64,000 nt of DNA, taken from positions 1 through 64,000 of the forward strand of contig JAUQQR010000002.1 of NCBI GenBank assembly GCA_030549835.1, given 5' to 3'. Within the stretch, counting starts at the first letter, position 1; each line of letters starts with the position of its first letter. Origin of the DNA: Thermoproteota archaeon. Lineage in GTDB: Archaea; Thermoproteota; Thermoprotei_A; Sulfolobales; Acidilobaceae. Both the position numbers and the translations under genes were made by a program. Shown piece after piece: positions 17,815 to 25,887 of this stretch. A model generated the notes under the pieces. It saw nothing but the letters and a program-made list of their open reading frames with translations, had not been told where the DNA came from and made no database searches.

Positions 17815-19847
17815 GCATGCTCATCAATATGCTTATGCTAGTATCAGGCGTGGCTTGTGCTATAGTATCCACAATCTACATCTTAGTAGTAGTGCTCCCA
17901 GTTTACTACTTCCACGGCTACATCCAAGGATACTACTCTATCCTTGACTACAGGCTCTACTACATCGTAGACCAGCAGCCTGTTTCCATGCAGCACACAG
18001 ACTACATTAGACATGTATCCCTTTCATTCACAGTATTATCACTCACAATTCTATCTCTCTCAATATTATCCATAGTTCTCTCAAGAGGGAGGGCGACCCT
18101 GGCTGCAGGACTAGCTTTCGGGTGCTCATCTGCTCTAATCCTCCTCTACGGGCTCTTCAATGGCTACATCTACAGGGCTATGGAACTAGACCTAGCTAGG
18201 TTTCGAGGCCTTCTCGGAGATATCATCACGATGAGAACGACAGCAGGTAACATTACGTTCACTGGAGTCAGGCTAGAGCAGGCAGGTGTTCTCGGGTTAG
18301 CACTAAACAACTGGATAATGCTAATGCTAATAGCTATAGCAGTTGTGGCTTCCTACGCATCCGTCTTACTAGTCTCGATGAGACTACCTAAACACATCTT
18401 AAGACACAGCGCCTGGTACGGCAGGATCGGGCAGGGACTAGTATACACAATGACAGCAGTCCTAGTACTCTCATCCCTCGCATCAATCTTCAGTTACTAT
18501 CCATCCTCTCTAGTCATAGTACCCCAGCCACCACCAGCTACACTAGAACAATCACAATACACTTACACGTGCACTGACTTGGCTAGAACAAGTAGAGGAG
18601 CACTAACAAACACTGACTTCGAAGAATACCCTATATCCGGGTGGACTAACTACGGTGGTAATTGGGAACTTTCAACTGGAGGAGGCTTCAAGGGCAACGC
18701 TCTAAGGGGGAGAGACAACAATCGTGGTGTAGGAGCTTCATCCCAGTACTACTGGAACACTAGGATAGATGGGTACACCTCACTATGGGTATCAGTGAAA
18801 GTTAGAGCAGAAACAATAGATGGCAGAAAGGGGATAGGACTGCTTAACGCTGATAGGAACAGGCTCTACGAGATATCAGTGAGTAACGGCCTAGCCACTA
18901 TACGCAAATATGATGGGTCTTGGGTATCAATAGGCAGTTCACCGGTTTCAGGGTATAGTGCCACTAGATGGTACACTCTCGTTCTACACTACAATGTAAC
19001 CGCTGCACGTGTCAGCTTCAGGTTATGGGTATACGATGATACAGGGACCTTAGTTTCTACACTATCAGCTAGTGACGTGGGGGGAACGAGATTCACCCCT
19101 GCTTACGCGGGTGTTACAATAGATGCTCCTCAAGCTCGTCGGTTTAGATTTGATGACTTCATAATATCAACGGTAGACCCTAGGATAATCATGTTCACGG
19201 GCTTCTACACAGGCATGAGGGTTAAGGTATGGGACAACCTAGGAAACCTTGTGAGCTCTGAAACTACTACAGCAACCTCATTCACACTGGATGTTACGAG
19301 AGATATTGTTGTGGGTACTGGTGTTGATGGAAGGATTGCAGTGGAGTACCCAGATGCGTACCTCTGCGGCACCCTCACAGTACCCAGCACCGACGCCATA
19401 CTGGGCGGAGACACATACACCCTGACCACAGCCTCAATCTCGGTGAGCCTAGGTAGCAATAAGACCAGCGCTAGTTTAACGCTAAAAATTTCAGGGACTA
19501 CCCGGTTCAACACGACGGCAAGAGTCCTCCAAATAAGCACCTCCCAGATTCTCTACGCTAGACTGATACTGGACTCTGCATCAGCCTTGCCCACACTAAA
19601 CTTAAACATATGGATCGAGGGCGCCACAAGCTCTACGAGCATAATTATAAAAGACGGCGTGCCGATTGCTGACTCGACGAGCTTAGTGCAGCTCAACCTC
19701 GGAGCGGGGAACAGCATCTCTATATCTGGCTACTTCACAGCGACTGACCAATTAGCAACACTAAACCTAAAGCTAAAACTCTGCACTGTAAGCAATGAAG
19801 CTGGTGTATGCATATACTATCCAATAGTATTATCAGTAAATTCCTGA
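17784..19847 (+). CDS. Five-helix membrane protein with lectin-like and filament-subunit-like domains
   Basis: ATG 17784 follows a strong aaggtgag site and overlaps the peptidase gene by 31 bases. Of 687 residues, the first 200 contain four membrane helices (about 12-43, 79-100, 104-130, 174-199). A fifth hydrophobic stretch (217-248) ends SIFSYYPSSLVIVPQPPP, much like the end of the filament subunit's signal peptide (AVFAYYPLDIIAQPTAP). Residues about 275-462 look like a concanavalin/LamG jellyroll (NTDFE..., FRFDDFIIST). Residues 550-687 begin SISVSLGSNKTSASLTLKI and include ARVLQIS, matching the subunit's pattern. It may be cut at the internal site to release an adhesin or capping subunit. 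Homology of the C-terminal domain is my reading. Confidence 0.75.
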   Translation: MGWTISENRLSMLINMLMLVSGVACAIVSTIYILVVVLPVYYFHGYIQGYYSILDYRLYYIVDQQPVSMQHTDYIRHVSLSFTVLSLTILSLSILSIVLSRGRATLAAGLAFGCSSALILLYGLFNGYIYRAMELDLARFRGLLGDIITMRTTAGNITFTGVRLEQAGVLGLALNNWIMLMLIAIAVVASYASVLLVSMRLPKHILRHSAWYGRIGQGLVYTMTAVLVLSSLASIFSYYPSSLVIVPQPPPATLEQSQYTYTCTDLARTSRGALTNTDFEEYPISGWTNYGGNWELSTGGGFKGNALRGRDNNRGVGASSQYYWNTRIDGYTSLWVSVKVRAETIDGRKGIGLLNADRNRLYEISVSNGLATIRKYDGSWVSIGSSPVSGYSATRWYTLVLHYNVTAARVSFRLWVYDDTGTLVSTLSASDVGGTRFTPAYAGVTIDAPQARRFRFDDFIISTVDPRIIMFTGFYTGMRVKVWDNLGNLVSSETTTATSFTLDVTRDIVVGTGVDGRIAVEYPDAYLCGTLTVPSTDAILGGDTYTLTTASISVSLGSNKTSASLTLKISGTTRFNTTARVLQISTSQILYARLILDSASALPTLNLNIWIEGATSSTSIIIKDGVPIADSTSLVQLNLGAGNSISISGYFTATDQLATLNLKLKLCTVSNEAGVCIYYPIVLSVNS

Positions 19848-19854
19848 CTATTGA

Positions 19855-20930
19855 TGGTTATCCGTGGGGTTTGGGTTTTTTATGTTTGATATTAACTCTT
19901 GGCTTCATAGACCTCGGGGCGCCTTTCATTGGCTTTCATATCATTAGTTTTTGCAAACATTGATTATCTCGGGTTCACTGCTGTGGGGTAACCTCCACAT
20001 CTTAGTGAATCTATTTTATATGTTTAGGGATGCTAGCTTTTGCCTATCTACATACCTGCATCATAGGCAGGTTCTAGAAGTGTTATATGGAGGAACCTTG
20101 ACTGCAAGTGTTTTCTCTGAGAACTTGCTATGTATAATCTTCCAGGGTGTTCTAGCATTCCTCTTCCTCCTCTCTATGTTAGTCTTCCCTCTGGCTATCC
20201 TATATTCTTCCTCAAGATCTTCAAGTATATGTATAGCGTTTGGGATTAAACCCGTTATCTGCTTAACAAGCTTATTTATGAAGTCTTTCTCTTTATTTCT
20301 CTCTTCTAGTATATTACTCAAAGAGCTCTCTTACCAATAGATTGCTTCAAAGTTATTCTCACAGTTTTATTCTCATAGTCTACTTTTATTAAAGTTACCT
20401 TACATTTTGCAAATCTCCTCTTAATTCTCGGCTCATCTTCCCTAGCTTTACACTTTAGATATCTCTTCCTCCAAGACTAGATAATAGAGTATGCTATTCT
20501 TATAATAGCATCAACCTAGTGTTTAGCATATGGACACTCTTTGAGCATCGAGTCTCTAAGCATTTTCTTAAACCTCCCATCAACAGGTATTCTAGGGATC
20601 TTAACTTTACACCCTACTTTAACATTATTCTCTCCACTTCTCCAGGATAGCTTTGGGAGCTTGTACTCCTACACGATATTCTCCTATATAATATCTAATG
20701 CCTTCTGGAGCATTCTAGTATACCGTGTTATCAGCTCTCTAAGTCTCTCATCTCTTACTGGAACACTATACATTCTTACAACTTCACAAGTTTTCGATAA
20801 GTTTTCTTGCGCCTTCAACTACCTCCCTATACTTGCTGCTCCTCATACCGTAAAGCTTTCTAGCAAAGTAGTATAGCTTATACTAAGCCTCTCACAAACC
20901 TCCTTAGGTTTAAACAACAATATCCCAATA
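19855..20930 (-). pseudogene. Decayed tnpB-type (IS200/IS605-family) transposase gene
   Basis: On the minus strand broken frames run from about 20930 to 19855. Recognisable parts in order: RMYSVPVRDERLRELITRYTR (cut here as MYSVPVRDERLREL), KVGCKVKIPRIPVDGRFKK, EEEYRIARGKTNIERRKRN, then VPPYNTSRTC where the zinc-ribbon should begin, and a 3' tail homologous to 47880-48075. Several stops and frameshifts break it, so it is inactive. A TATA-like cttataaagg lies just upstream at about 20965. It fills the whole 1.2-kb gap after the filament operon and marks the island's right edge. The plus-strand open frames here are shadows. Confidence 0.85.
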
Positions 20931-21071
20931 ATTAAAAACGATATCAAACCTTATGAACCTTTATAAGACCTGAAACAGCTGTGCTAGGCGACTACATGGG
21001 AGCCTCTATGAATAGTCATCTACTGAGAAATGGTATTGTATAAAAGCTATTACTTATGTACTGTTTTAGTT

Positions 21072-21854
21072 TTAAGTGCTTGGAGCTATGATATATCTTA
21101 CAGTGCTTCCATCTGGGCTCTTAAATATTAACTCTAGTGGTTTATCTGTTGAGAATCCTATATCTATAGTGTCTGCTACTTTAGTGAGATTTAATACTTT
21201 TCTAATATATGATATATCATATTTTGCTTTAGCAGGACTCCTAACATTAAGATTTATTAATGCTGCCGAGTCTCTAGTTAGTGTTAATGATACCTTAGAG
21301 CCTGCCTCACCAGTTGATCTTAGAGTTATGTTATTTTCCTCAGCTTCAATCTCTACATTATCTGAGACTGTTTCTATATCTCTTAATGCTTTCTTTAAAA
21401 CATCACTTAGAATAGTAGCGCTTACATCATGCTCTAACTTAACCTCTAAAACTTCGGCTTGTACTTCAAAGTTTGGGAGAACAAATCTACGAGGTATAGT
21501 CCCCTCAATCATAATAATAACTTTATCTGATAATACCCTAAACTCTACGGGATTCCCCTTCTTACCAGTTGTAATCTCACATAAAGTACTTAGCTTAAAA
21601 CCCATATCAATACTCTCTCTGTCACTCTCAATATCAAACTCTAGAAAAGCTTCTCTAGGAATACTAACCTCAATATATGCTACCTTAGAAGAATCCATAC
21701 CTGCAACTTTTAAATTATCCCTTGTAATAGTAAATCTAGCTTCATCTAGTATGCTCGATAGTGCATCAATAAATTCACCAAATGTTTTAGCATCAGGATA
21801 CTTAAACCTACCAATAGGCTCTCCTAACTCCTCAAGAATACTCAAACTTAACAC
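21072..21854 (-). CDS. pcn: DNA polymerase sliding clamp (PCNA)
   Basis: The 260-residue protein has the two-domain PCNA pattern: FKYPDAKTFGEFIDALSSIL at about 18-37, MDSSKVAYIEVSIP near 53-66, and the C-terminal YDISYIRKVL and IIAPST tail. It forms a trimeric ring that tethers polymerase, ligase and Fen1. Crenarchaea often carry three paralogs; only one is in view. The start is either GTG 21854 or TTG 21845; a TATA box at about 21866-21873 places the transcript start near the second. The N-terminal extension of about 12 residues is unusual for PCNA. Confidence 0.95.
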   Translation of the reverse strand: MLSLSILEELGEPIGRFKYPDAKTFGEFIDALSSILDEARFTITRDNLKVAGMDSSKVAYIEVSIPREAFLEFDIESDRESIDMGFKLSTLCEITTGKKGNPVEFRVLSDKVIIMIEGTIPRRFVLPNFEVQAEVLEVKLEHDVSATILSDVLKKALRDIETVSDNVEIEAEENNITLRSTGEAGSKVSLTLTRDSAALINLNVRSPAKAKYDISYIRKVLNLTKVADTIDIGFSTDKPLELIFKSPDGSTVRYIIAPST

Positions 21855-21934
21855 CCAAGTTCTAGTTATAAAGTAGAAGTTTTAATCTAGAAAACACCCT
21901 CTAATGTATGCTCTTTTCTTTTTTCCTTTCAGTC

Positions 21935-22250
21935 TTTTTGATTGCTTTCTGTCCTTACTTTATCTAGCAAGCCTTATAAGCTTTATTGTTGGGTTTCGGA
22001 AAATTCATTAGGCATCATGAGGAGCTGGATGTCGGGTCATAGGTATGTGCATCTTGGCAGAGTCTTTTTAGTGTGGGGTTTTGAGTTTAGTTTTCGTAAG
22101 GCTTAGAGGGTGTTTAGGGTGACTCTCTGGGCTTCCCACGTCTTGTGTAATGCCACTCTCGGGGCGGGCTCTTTCATTCTTGGTGTTTATTGAGTTCTCT
22201 ATCTTCTCGCTGGGTGGCTCTCAGCGTTATGGATGGGGCCGTAGTGTTGT
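21935..22250. mobile_element. Transposon fossil fragments
   Basis: Two kinds of repeat fill the 456-base gap. Bases 21935-22035 match 33245-33350 in direct orientation, including ataagctttatt and catgaggagct. Bases 22147-22235 share a second family with 30620-30697 and 51020-51100 (ctttcatt...ggctctcagc). The second family is the tail of a tnpB-like frame on the minus strand, interrupted by stops. No intact gene is present. Confidence 0.65.
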
Positions 22251-22311
22251 ATCTTGTGGGAGAATAGTTTCATAAGTTAGAATTAAGGTTTTAAAGCCTT
22301 CTACCATGTAG

Positions 22312-22590
22312 ATGAATAGGGTTAGAAGAATGAGTGAGTATCTAGAACAGCTTAGAGAGTTAATTAAGGGTGAGGTTTCGAGATATAGGCTATCAATAAC
22401 ATTGACTAGAGATTCTCTTAGCTTAGTTAGAGATAGAGATGTGGTTATGATAGTTAGAGACTTAAGAGACTACGTAGAATTATCTTATCGTGGTAGAAAA
22501 TATACTTATGATAAATGGTATACGAAACCCCAACATCTAGCATCTACAATCCTAAATACTTTAAAAGTTCAAGAGAAGGCAGTAGAGTAG
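22312..22590 (+). CDS. Small hypothetical protein
   Basis: This 92-residue charged protein is not recognised. It has two helices (about 6-22 and 75-88) around a strand pair near RDRDVVMIVRDLRDYVELSY. The true start may be ATG 22330 (MSEYLEQLREL), which removes six basic residues. It lies between two transposon fossils but its codon use resembles host genes. No membrane or metal motif is seen. Confidence 0.6.
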   Translation: MNRVRRMSEYLEQLRELIKGEVSRYRLSITLTRDSLSLVRDRDVVMIVRDLRDYVELSYRGRKYTYDKWYTKPQHLASTILNTLKVQEKAVE

Positions 22591-22599
22591 CCTAATGCA

Positions 22600-22830
22600 A
22601 CTGCCCCGGGTTTTCCACAGCTGTTTATATTAGTTTTCATTCATCTAGTATAGGATAGAGAGCTTTAAGACTATTTCAAAGGATAGCAATACTCGTAATG
22701 TGGGGACTAGGAGTGCCCCTAAATACTCTCAAGCTCGGTGAGAACCTGCACGGGACGTGAGGAGTAGAGTTGGGGCATGAGCATATTGCTAGGGCTGGGG
22801 ATACTAGCTGAAGTAATCACTTAAGACTGG
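22600..22830 (+). mobile_element. Transposon 3'-end fossil
   Basis: The gap holds the interrupted frame GVPLNTLKLGENLHGT followed by a stop and GVELGHE, which parallels the GVALNAFKNNASPRQM tail of 39535-39660 and GVTLNGRRQM at 47880-48075. I read it as another decayed tnpB C-terminus. Nothing else is apparent here except the promoter of the DUF373 gene. Confidence 0.45.
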
Positions 22831-22898
22831 AAATAGTGGAAAGATCGGTTTTAAGCCTTGACATTTATATGTGAACATTGGGATTTGGGGTCTAGTAG

Positions 22899-23993
22899 AT
22901 GAGTGTTAGGCCATTAGTTGTGGTTGTAGATATTGATGATGATATTTCTGAGGTTTTGGGTGTTAGTGTTGTTAGAGGGGAAAAGATGGTTCTAGAGGCT
23001 GCGTTAAGTTATGCTAGTGTTAGGCCTGAGGATGCTGATTTGAATGCTATATTTTCTGGGTTGAGTTTGTATAGGAAGCTTATGTCTAGGGGGTTGAATC
23101 CAGATGTGGCTATAGTTGGTGGTTCTAGGTTTGATATTATTGATGCGCAGGTTAAGGTTAGAGAAAGGGTTAAGAGTATAATTGAGGGCTCTAATGATAA
23201 GTATGAGCTCTACATTGTTGGAGATGGGCTGGATGAGATTATGATAGCTGAGGTTTTAGGGGAGGTTGCTCCAGTAGCTGCTGTTAAGAGAGTTGTTGTT
23301 GAACAGCATGAGTCTTTAGAAGCAAGCTATGCTCTACTAGTGAGGTATTTGAGGAAGGCTTTAAGTGATCCTAGGCTTGCTAAGTATACTCTAGGTATAC
23401 CTGGTGTTATCATAGTTATACTAGCTCTACTCTCACTATTCAATCTATTACTAGAAGCTTTAAAGATATCACTCTTAGTATTAGGGTTAATTATGGTGAT
23501 TAAAGGATTTGGTATTGAGCATAACATAATAGACATATCAGTAAAGGTAATTAGAGGGTTAAGAGAGACTCCCCACATGAAGCTTGCTGGTATAGTACTA
23601 CTTCTAGCTCTAACAGTTAGTGGAATCTCTGTAACATACTATACATACTCTACAATCGGGCTTAATGAAGCGGTAGTTAGACTACTAGGATTAAGTATAC
23701 CCATAACCCTACTAGGCTTAGCGCTATATATGCTAGTAGGTAATGCTCTAGGAGAGCTGATAAGAGGTAATCTTAATATTCTAAACACACTAGCAGTAAT
23801 CATAGTACTCCTCTTCACAGCAGCGGCATTCCATAGCCTAGGCTCAAACCTAGACGATATACTACTAAAAGAGAATATAAGCCTAGCAGAAGCCTTACTA
23901 CAATCAATTCTAAATAGTAGATTTATATTCAACATAATTATAGGTGTATCTATAGCAGCCCTACTAGAAATACTCGTAAGACTATTAAAGTGA
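22899..23993 (+). CDS. DUF373 family membrane protein
   Basis: The 364-residue protein has a soluble alpha/beta N-terminal half (VVVVDIDDDI near 6-15, VAIVGGSRFD near 70-79, ELYIVGDGLDE near 103-113) and then about six membrane helices from residue 165. This layout is that of DUF373, an archaeal family of unknown function. The N-terminal aspartate-rich start could bind a nucleotide or metal. Start is ATG with a short leader. It is a single gene with fossils upstream. Confidence 0.88.
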   Translation: MSVRPLVVVVDIDDDISEVLGVSVVRGEKMVLEAALSYASVRPEDADLNAIFSGLSLYRKLMSRGLNPDVAIVGGSRFDIIDAQVKVRERVKSIIEGSNDKYELYIVGDGLDEIMIAEVLGEVAPVAAVKRVVVEQHESLEASYALLVRYLRKALSDPRLAKYTLGIPGVIIVILALLSLFNLLLEALKISLLVLGLIMVIKGFGIEHNIIDISVKVIRGLRETPHMKLAGIVLLLALTVSGISVTYYTYSTIGLNEAVVRLLGLSIPITLLGLALYMLVGNALGELIRGNLNILNTLAVIIVLLFTAAAFHSLGSNLDDILLKENISLAEALLQSILNSRFIFNIIIGVSIAALLEILVRLLK

Positions 23994-24160
23994 AATTATT
24001 TAAGGCAATGTTATTCATGTAAGTTAAAGCTTATCCTAGCAGATATGATTTAATAACAGCATAGTCTTTATATTAAACCTCCTCTACATTATAACCTAAA
24101 TGATTATAACTGTAACCATGTTAGCTATTATTTAACATGTATGAGGGGTGCTATTGTTTA

Positions 24161-24811
24161 TTAAACTCCAAAGTTTCTTCTCTGATTATAGAACCATGTG
24201 ATTGCCTCCTCTAATTCTCTCCTAGTGAAGTTAGGCCATAGCGTGTCTGTAAAGTATAGTTCAGCATATTCTATTAATAGTGGGAAGAAGCTACTTACTC
24301 TCCGCATACCTCCAGTTCTTATAACTAAGTCTATTGGGGGGAGGTTTTGGGATGGTGCTTTTAGACCTTTAGCTAGGTAGTTCTCAAATTCCCAGTAGAA
24401 GCTATAGCATAAGCCGGTAGTGATTATATAGTCACTTCTATCTTTTGTCTCCTCAACCAGAGATTTAATAGATGCTCTAAGCTTATCTGGTATTAAGCTT
24501 AAATCTCCCACTACTCTTATCGATATATCATATTTTTTTAGTGTATAATCACTTCTAAAATCCCATAATGCTTTATCTATTAGCTTAAATAGTATCCTCT
24601 TCTCATAATCACTTCTTCTAGTACAATTATCTCTACTCATAGCATAGACTGTTACATATTTAACATCATAATCTATAAACCACCTGATAGCATTCTTTAA
24701 TACCTCGTACCCTTTATCGTAAGCATATTCTAAGTCTAAACCCGTGCTATTAGCCCACCTCCTATTACCGTCAGGAATTATACCGACATGGCTTAACCTA
24801 TTAGTATGCAT
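24161..24811 (-). CDS. uppS: cis-Prenyltransferase (undecaprenyl/dolichyl diphosphate synthase family)
   Basis: The 216-residue enzyme extends prenyl diphosphates with isopentenyl diphosphate in cis to make the lipid carrier for glycan assembly. The catalytic motif GIIPDGNRRWA is at 10-20 with Asp14, and the C-terminal block DLVIRTGGMRRVSSF at about 160-174 with LYFTDTLWPNF at 186-196 binds the substrate. It is shorter than the 240-260 residues usual for the family, with a compressed middle helix region, so the chain length of its product may be shorter. It may supply the lipid used by the glycosyltransferase at 14386. Confidence 0.93.
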   Translation of the reverse strand: MHTNRLSHVGIIPDGNRRWANSTGLDLEYAYDKGYEVLKNAIRWFIDYDVKYVTVYAMSRDNCTRRSDYEKRILFKLIDKALWDFRSDYTLKKYDISIRVVGDLSLIPDKLRASIKSLVEETKDRSDYIITTGLCYSFYWEFENYLAKGLKAPSQNLPPIDLVIRTGGMRRVSSFFPLLIEYAELYFTDTLWPNFTRRELEEAITWFYNQRRNFGV

Positions 24812-24872
24812 TACTCTACACCTAGAAGCTATAATAATCTATGGTTTAAGTTAAAAATGTTTAAGTTGGAAA

Positions 24873-24985
24873 CACGACTTAGGGGTTCAGCTCTGATATA
24901 TGTTAATTGCCCTATCTCTGTTTCTCTTATATTCGTCTTGGGCTTGTATTACCCTCTGAAGGCTTATAGGGCGTCGAGCACTCCG
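24873..24985 (-). mobile_element. Transposon 3'-end fossil
   Basis: The plus strand shares ggggttcagct-c-gatat and cttgggctt blocks with 50910-51000 and, inverted, with 39535-39660. Read on the minus strand it ends in TYIRAEPLS, matching TYIGAEPL and DIGAEPL in the other copies. The open frame seen on the plus strand at 24806-25087 is therefore not a gene. Confidence 0.6.
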
Positions 24986-25108
24986 CATCTTAACTTATCC
25001 TACATTAGAAATAGTAGAGATATGTCTATGAGATATTCTCTATATGGAGGCATAGTGAATCTTAATACCAAAAAGCTTCTACTATAATAATCTACTAGGG
25101 ATTCCTAT

Positions 25109-25711
25109 TTGGGTAAGATGATTGTAGCTGTAGGTAGCTTAAATCCTGTTAAGATTAGGAGTGTATCTAGGGTCTTATCAAGATTCTATGATGTTGAAGT
25201 AAGACCTGTAAGTGTTGAGGTGAGTATTCCTAGGCAGCCTATAGGTATACTTGATGTTCTATTAGGGTCATTAGAGAGGGCATATAAAAGCTTAGAATTG
25301 GTCGAGAGCGCGTCATGGGGTATAGGAATAGAAGCTGGGCCTATAGAGTTTTACTCAAGCTCAGGATTCTTAGAGGCTCAAGTAGCAGTTATAATTGATA
25401 GGTTATGTAGAGTTAGTGTAGGTTTAAGCCCCTCTTTTGAGTTAAGACCTGAGATTGTAAAGTTAATGGTATCAGGGGTAGAGCTATCACAAGTAGAAGT
25501 AATACCAAGAGGTTTAGGTGATATAGGTGAACATATAGGGTATATAGGGTATGTAACTAGAGGGTATATTACCAGACAGGTATTAACAGAGATGGCCATA
25601 GCTATGGCACTAACTCCTAGGCTTCAAAATGCTGAGTGGCTAATGGATATTAATACTTTATTGTCAAATATGAATATAATTAAGAGATATGAATGCTTTA
25701 ATCATATTTAA
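25109..25711 (+). CDS. Inosine/xanthosine triphosphatase (DUF84/YjjX family)
   Basis: The 200-residue protein has the family start VAVGSLNPVKIRSV (about 6-19) and GIGIEAGP near 71-78, which are the substrate-binding segments of DUF84 phosphatases that remove deaminated purine nucleotides. The C-terminal part IGYVTRGYITR also fits. An ATG further in is possible, but TTG 25109 keeps the conserved first strand. The tail after residue 180 (NMNIIKRYECFNHI) is longer than usual and may be unneeded. It converges on tRNA-Leu. Confidence 0.85.
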   Translation: MGKMIVAVGSLNPVKIRSVSRVLSRFYDVEVRPVSVEVSIPRQPIGILDVLLGSLERAYKSLELVESASWGIGIEAGPIEFYSSSGFLEAQVAVIIDRLCRVSVGLSPSFELRPEIVKLMVSGVELSQVEVIPRGLGDIGEHIGYIGYVTRGYITRQVLTEMAIAMALTPRLQNAEWLMDINTLLSNMNIIKRYECFNHI

Positions 25712-25741
25712 TGATTGATATCTCCTAGACTCTCATGATTA

Positions 25742-25826
25742 TGCGGGGGGTGGGATTTGAACCCACGCAGGCCTACGCCATCGGGTCCTGAGCCCGACCC
25801 CTTTGTCCAGGCTCGGGCACCCCCGC
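25742..25826 (-). tRNA. tRNA-Leu(CAG)
   Basis: On the minus strand the acceptor GCGGGGG (from 25826) pairs with CCCCCGC, the T-arm GTGGG-TTCAAAT-CCCAC is canonical, and the anticodon stem TCGGG/CCCGA holds loop CTCAGGA with anticodon CAG. A long variable arm (GGCGTAGGCC) confirms a class II leucine tRNA. A73 is present, CCA is not encoded, and there is no intron. Confidence 0.95.
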
Positions 25827-25887
25827 GTCCTTTCTACTATATTCTAGTTAAGATTTTAAGTCTTCTATAGTAGTATGTTCTATTTGG

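Noticed and set aside
21076-21876. Long plus-strand frame of 266 codons opposite PCNA
   Set aside because: It mirrors the PCNA gene; the minus strand encodes clear PCNA motifs.
24806-25087. Plus-strand open frame between uppS and the DUF84 gene
   Set aside because: The sequence is a transposon fossil shared with 39535-39660 and 50908-51000, read in the wrong strand.
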